A DNA stretch of 64,000 nucleotides from NCBI RefSeq assembly GCF_020831405.1, contig NZ_JAJHPU010000003.1:124001-188000 (forward strand). The letters are read 5' to 3'. The position numbers and the translations under genes were made by a program. The stretch comes from Pseudomonas oryzagri. Lineage in GTDB: Bacteria > Pseudomonadota > Gammaproteobacteria > Pseudomonadales > Pseudomonadaceae. The notes under the pieces were generated by a model. It did no database searches. It was given only the letters and a program-made list of their open reading frames with translations, and had not been told where the DNA came from. Below are positions 60,757 through 64,000 of the stretch, one piece after another (position 1 is the first letter of the stretch; each line of letters begins with the position of its first letter).

Positions 60757-62730
60757 TCAGCCGGCCAGTTCCTCGCGGCTGGTGACCTCGAAGCGGGTCG
60801 GCTCCGAACCGTCGGCGTTCAGCTGGCGGATCTCGCTGGGGCGGCCCTGCTCGTCGAGGCGCACCTGACCGAGGCCGGCGCCGTTCCATAGACGCTCGCC
60901 GCGCGGGCTGCGGCTGGGGATGCGCGGGGTGATCTGCATCTTGCGGCGCTTGGTGAACCAGTTGAGCGGCGAGTGCGGCGCGTACAGCCAGCGGTTCAGG
61001 CGGTCGAACCAGTCGAGCAGGCGCGGGGGGAATTCGTTCTTGATGCCGCTGCTGGTGATCTGCCAGATGCGCGGGCCGCTGTCGCGGTGGCGGATGTGCA
61101 CCTCGTAGGCGAAGGAGTAGTGCACGTCGCCGGAAAGGATCACGTAGTTACCCGGTGTGCGCGAGTGGCGGAAGATGTTGAGCATGACCTTGGCCGCGCC
61201 GCGGTGGGCCATCCAGTTCTCCGCATCGACCAGCAGCGGATAGCCGGCCCAGGTGAACACGCGCTGGACGATCTCGATCAGCTTGACGCCGAACACCGGC
61301 GGCGGCGAGACGATGACCACCGCCGGTTCGTCGAGCAGGGCGTGCTGCAGCTCGCAGAGCGCCTCCCAGTCCATCAGCCCGGAAGGCCGGCTCAGGGTGC
61401 TTTCGCTGCGCCAGCGGCGGGTGCGGGTGTCGAGCACCAGCAACAGCGGCTGGCCGGGCAGGCTGTAGTGCCAGTGGCCGAAGGCCAGCAGGCGGCCGAT
61501 GATGGCGTCCTGCGCCTGGGCGTTCAGACGTTGCTGCGGATCCGGCGTGGCGAGCAGCTCGCGGATCGCCGGGAGTTCGCCGGCGAAGGCGTCGGGACAG
61601 TTGCCCCAGCCCTGGCACAGCAGGTAGGCGAGCAGGGCGTTGCCGACGATGCGTCGCGAGAACGGATGACCGTAGGCGGTTTCCTCCCAGCGTGCGGAGA
61701 GGTTCCAGTCGTCGGTGATGTCGTGGTCGTCGAAGATCATCAGGCACGGCAGCTGGGCCATGGCCCGCGCGGCCTGCGGCAGGCCATCGGCGAATGCGCG
61801 CAGCACGGGCTCCTCGGCGCGGTAGCGGGCGGCCAGGTGCTCGGCCAGTTCCGGCATGCGTGGGGCGATCAGGCGCCAGGGCTGCGGCGACCAGACCAGC
61901 AGGTACATGGCCAGCACTTCGGCGAAGGTGACCAGGTGGTTGTGGGCGTTGGCGCTGGTGAACACCGGCTTCTTGACGCCGCCGAAGAAGCGTTCGCGCA
62001 GCGCCTGGTTGGAGGTGTAGGCGGGCAGCAGGTCCTCGCGGCGATAGTAGCCGGCGGGATGGGCGTAGAGCGCTTCGCTGGTGCTGACCGTGGCGCCGTC
62101 CAGGTGCTCGCCGTACAGGCCGAGGCGTTCGATCAACTGGTGGATGGCGGCCAGCATGGGCCCGGCGACGTCGTCGGCGTAGATCTGATCGCCGCTCATC
62201 AACAGCAGCGCCGGGCGCTCGGCGGGCTGCTCGCGGCTGGCGGCGAGCAGGACGTCGGCCTGCAGCAGGCCGTCGCGGCTGGGATGGTGCGGCTTGCGGC
62301 AGGAGCCGTGGAGCAGGTGGTCGAGCCGGCCGCGGCGCACGAAGCTCGGCCGGCTTTGGCCGGGATACAGCAGGTGTGGCGCCCAGTCGGCGATGGCCGA
62401 CATCCGGCCATCCTCTTCCATATGCAGGTCGTAATAGATGAAGGTGTCGACCGGCAGCGGCTCGGGCAGCTGTACGTCGATCAGGTGCAGGCAGGCGTGG
62501 CGGCCGACGGCCAGGCGCTGACAGCGGGAGTCGTCGAGCGGCAGCTCGAGCTCGACCAGGCCGCGCTGCGGGTCGTCCCAGGCCAGCAGCAGGCGGGTGT
62601 CCAGCGCTCGCGAGCCGACCAGCCAGAGCACCAGGCGGCGCGCCTCGATACGGCGCAGCAGCGGACCGGCGAGGACGAGGGGCAAGTCGGGGGCAGGGGC
62701 GGTGGCGTGGTCGGTGGCGATGTGGTCCAT
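60757..62730 (-). CDS. PhoD-like metallophosphoesterase
   Basis: This 657-aa protein of the PhoD-like alkaline phosphatase/phosphodiesterase superfamily has metal-binding segments LLMSGDQIYADDVAGP, LMIFDDHDITDDWNLS and VILSGDVHYSFAYEVHIRH. It also has DHLLHGSCRKPHHPSRDGL before the core and WQITSSGIKNEFP after it. Unlike secreted PhoD it lacks a signal peptide and a Tat motif, so it is probably cytoplasmic. About 120 N-terminal residues form a beta-rich domain of their own. The substrate is unknown; a lipid or nucleotide phosphodiester is possible. The start has only a weak ribosome-binding site. Confidence 0.85.
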   Translation of the reverse strand: MDHIATDHATAPAPDLPLVLAGPLLRRIEARRLVLWLVGSRALDTRLLLAWDDPQRGLVELELPLDDSRCQRLAVGRHACLHLIDVQLPEPLPVDTFIYYDLHMEEDGRMSAIADWAPHLLYPGQSRPSFVRRGRLDHLLHGSCRKPHHPSRDGLLQADVLLAASREQPAERPALLLMSGDQIYADDVAGPMLAAIHQLIERLGLYGEHLDGATVSTSEALYAHPAGYYRREDLLPAYTSNQALRERFFGGVKKPVFTSANAHNHLVTFAEVLAMYLLVWSPQPWRLIAPRMPELAEHLAARYRAEEPVLRAFADGLPQAARAMAQLPCLMIFDDHDITDDWNLSARWEETAYGHPFSRRIVGNALLAYLLCQGWGNCPDAFAGELPAIRELLATPDPQQRLNAQAQDAIIGRLLAFGHWHYSLPGQPLLLVLDTRTRRWRSESTLSRPSGLMDWEALCELQHALLDEPAVVIVSPPPVFGVKLIEIVQRVFTWAGYPLLVDAENWMAHRGAAKVMLNIFRHSRTPGNYVILSGDVHYSFAYEVHIRHRDSGPRIWQITSSGIKNEFPPRLLDWFDRLNRWLYAPHSPLNWFTKRRKMQITPRIPSRSPRGERLWNGAGLGQVRLDEQGRPSEIRQLNADGSEPTRFEVTSREELAG

Positions 62731-62908
62731 GGTGCTCGGCAGTTGTGCTCGGGGCTCAATTGGGCCACGCGACTGCCGTTCGGTTCAATGCCCGGCCTGT
62801 TCCAGACTGGGTGGCGGCCAGCGTGATGGCACCGTGACTTTTCCCCGGTACTCCAGCGGTGGCTTTGCTAGGCTGCGCGCCTTTGCCATCGGAATGCGAG
62901 GGATCGCC

Positions 62909-64000
62909 ATGCTCTTCCGCCTGCTGCTCACGGGACGCGCGTTGCCCGGGCACACACCAGAGAGTATCCATCAGGGTTTGCAGGAGCGGCTGAAGCTGGC
63001 GCCGGCCCAGGCCGCGGCGCTGTTGCCGCCGGTCACGCGGGTGATCAAGAACCGGCTGACGCCGGTCGAAGCCGAGCGTTGGTTGATGCTGCTGAAACAG
63101 GTGGGGCTGGAAGTCTGCGTGGAACGCTGCGAAGTCGAGCCGCCACCCTCGTCGACCCCGACTCCGACTCCGACTCCGACTCCGACTCCGACTCCGACTC
63201 CGACTCCGATCCCGGTCGCAGCTCCGGCCGTGGCGCCGGCGACCCCGACGGCCGCCGTCGTGGCCCCCGATCCCCTGCTGGCGCTGGAGGCGCTGGCCCA
63301 CGCCGGCCTCAAGCGTTCGCCGCCCGCCGTCGGTTATATGCTGCAGTTGCTGCTGGTGACGCTGTGCTGCCTGTTGATTCCGGCCTTGTACACGACCGTG
63401 CTGATCGGCCTGGCAGTCGCGCTGGGCTGGTATCTGAGCCACATCCATCACTACCTGGGCGGTCTGCACAATGTCTGGCTGCTGCTGGCGATCTACGCCA
63501 TTCCGGCGCTGAGCGGCGGCATCCTCCTGCTGTTCATGGCGCGTCCGCTGTTCTTCGGCGGCCAGCGCGAGGCGCCGCCGCTCGAACTCGATCTGGCGCA
63601 GGAGCCCCAGCTGCGCTTGGTGATCGAGCGGCTGTGCCAGGCCATCGGCCTGCGGCCGCCGGTGGCGGTGCACCTGTGCAACGAGGTGAATGCCAGCGTG
63701 CACTTCGAGCACGGCTGGCGTGGCTTCTTCAGCGGTGACAAGGTCCTGACCATCGGCATGCCGCTGGTGGCAGGGACCACGGTGCAGCAGCTGGTCGGCG
63801 TGCTGGCCCACGAGTTCGGCCACTTCGCCCAGCGCCTGGGGATGCGTTGCAGTTTCCTGATCAATCGGGTCAACGCTTGGCTGGAGTCCCGTGCCCATGC
63901 GCGCGATCCGTGGGATGACCGTCTGCAGGGCTGGCTGGAAGACGAAGAGTCCTGGGACGTGCTGCGCTGGGCCGCCTGGGTGGCGCAGTACGGCATCGCC
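62909..64000 (+). CDS. M48-family membrane metallopeptidase with Pro-Thr linker (partial, runs off the end)
   Basis: This protein continues beyond the window; 364 residues are visible. The first ~85 residues form a small domain of unknown type (MLFRLLLTGRALPGHTPESI...). A low-complexity linker of eight Pro-Thr units follows, encoded by the hexanucleotide array at 63158-63205, then an Ala/Pro-rich stretch. Two hydrophobic spans follow at about 150-178 and 190-213. The peptidase domain has the zinc motif HEFGHFAQ near residue 309, preceded by FFSGDKVLTIGMPLVAG. M48 enzymes act in membrane protein quality control. GAGGGA precedes the ATG. The remaining zinc ligand and C-terminus lie outside the window. 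Confidence 0.85.
   Translation, partial: MLFRLLLTGRALPGHTPESIHQGLQERLKLAPAQAAALLPPVTRVIKNRLTPVEAERWLMLLKQVGLEVCVERCEVEPPPSSTPTPTPTPTPTPTPTPTPIPVAAPAVAPATPTAAVVAPDPLLALEALAHAGLKRSPPAVGYMLQLLLVTLCCLLIPALYTTVLIGLAVALGWYLSHIHHYLGGLHNVWLLLAIYAIPALSGGILLLFMARPLFFGGQREAPPLELDLAQEPQLRLVIERLCQAIGLRPPVAVHLCNEVNASVHFEHGWRGFFSGDKVLTIGMPLVAGTTVQQLVGVLAHEFGHFAQRLGMRCSFLINRVNAWLESRAHARDPWDDRLQGWLEDEESWDVLRWAAWVAQYGIA
63158..63205 (+). repeat. Hexanucleotide tandem repeat (CCGACT)8
   Basis: Eight perfect CCGACT units stand in frame inside the M48 peptidase gene, followed by one degenerate unit, and encode (Pro-Thr)8. Because the unit length is a multiple of three, slippage would change linker length without breaking the frame. 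Confidence 0.97.

Noticed and set aside
63158-63205. CCGACT array as a CRISPR
   Set aside because: Units are 6 bp, contiguous and without spacers; it is an in-frame coding microsatellite.

Overview
This is a gene-dense, high-GC chromosomal window from a gamma-proteobacterium of the Pseudomonas group. The assignment rests on gene content and order. The run yciK-mupP-ubiG-MTA deaminase-mtnA-gyrA-serC-pheA-hisC-tyrA/aroA-cmk-rpsA is the known Pseudomonas aromatic supraoperon with its flank. xerD-dsbC-hom-thrC, oscA-sbp-cysTWA, livKHMGF next to DUF2288/DUF5064 genes, and rapA-ccoM-phaJ-fadD-hrpA are also Pseudomonas-type neighbourhoods. I see no tRNA, rRNA, CRISPR array, insertion sequence or prophage.

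Layout. 0-9 kb: an OprD-type porin divergent from an orphan polyamine-type binding protein, a degenerate sigma-54 activator-like AAA+ protein, an RBBP9-type hydrolase, then the sulfur-starvation/sulfate-uptake operon oscA-sbp-cysT-cysW-cysA. 9-21 kb: xerD, dsbC, hom, thrC, rmuC, an MgtC-family membrane protein and a large symporter/hybrid sensor kinase (MxtR/CrbS type). 20.5-36.7 kb: ubiquinone and cell-wall recycling genes, methylthioadenosine salvage (MTA deaminase divergent from mtnA), gyrA, and a translationally coupled serine/aromatic series ending in rpsA. 36.8-41.9 kb: the branched-chain amino acid ABC transporter, on the minus strand. 42-48 kb: two small DUF proteins, then a phosphonate-type ABC importer divergent from a GarR-like reductase and a hydroxypyruvate isomerase. 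48-55 kb: RapA, a small basic protein, a stand-alone cbb3 oxidase subunit gene ccoM behind two Anr-like boxes, PhaJ, a decayed hydrolase and FadD. 55-64 kb: HrpA, a SYLF protein, a small hydrophobic protein, a PhoD-like phosphoesterase, and an M48 protease that runs off the window end.

As a system, most of the window is core metabolism: sulfur and branched-chain amino acid uptake, threonine and aromatic biosynthesis, and nucleotide and translation genes. Non-routine signals are an XerD in which the usual catalytic lysine is glutamate; an AAA+ activator relative without GAFTGA, arginine fingers or DNA-binding domain; the ccoM promoter with tandem Anr-type sites; a cluster of inverted repeats and DnaA-box-like sites before rmuC; a Pro-Thr hexanucleotide microsatellite in the M48 protease; and two families of dispersed palindromic repeats. 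Family assignments are made by eye from sequence motifs; no database search was run.
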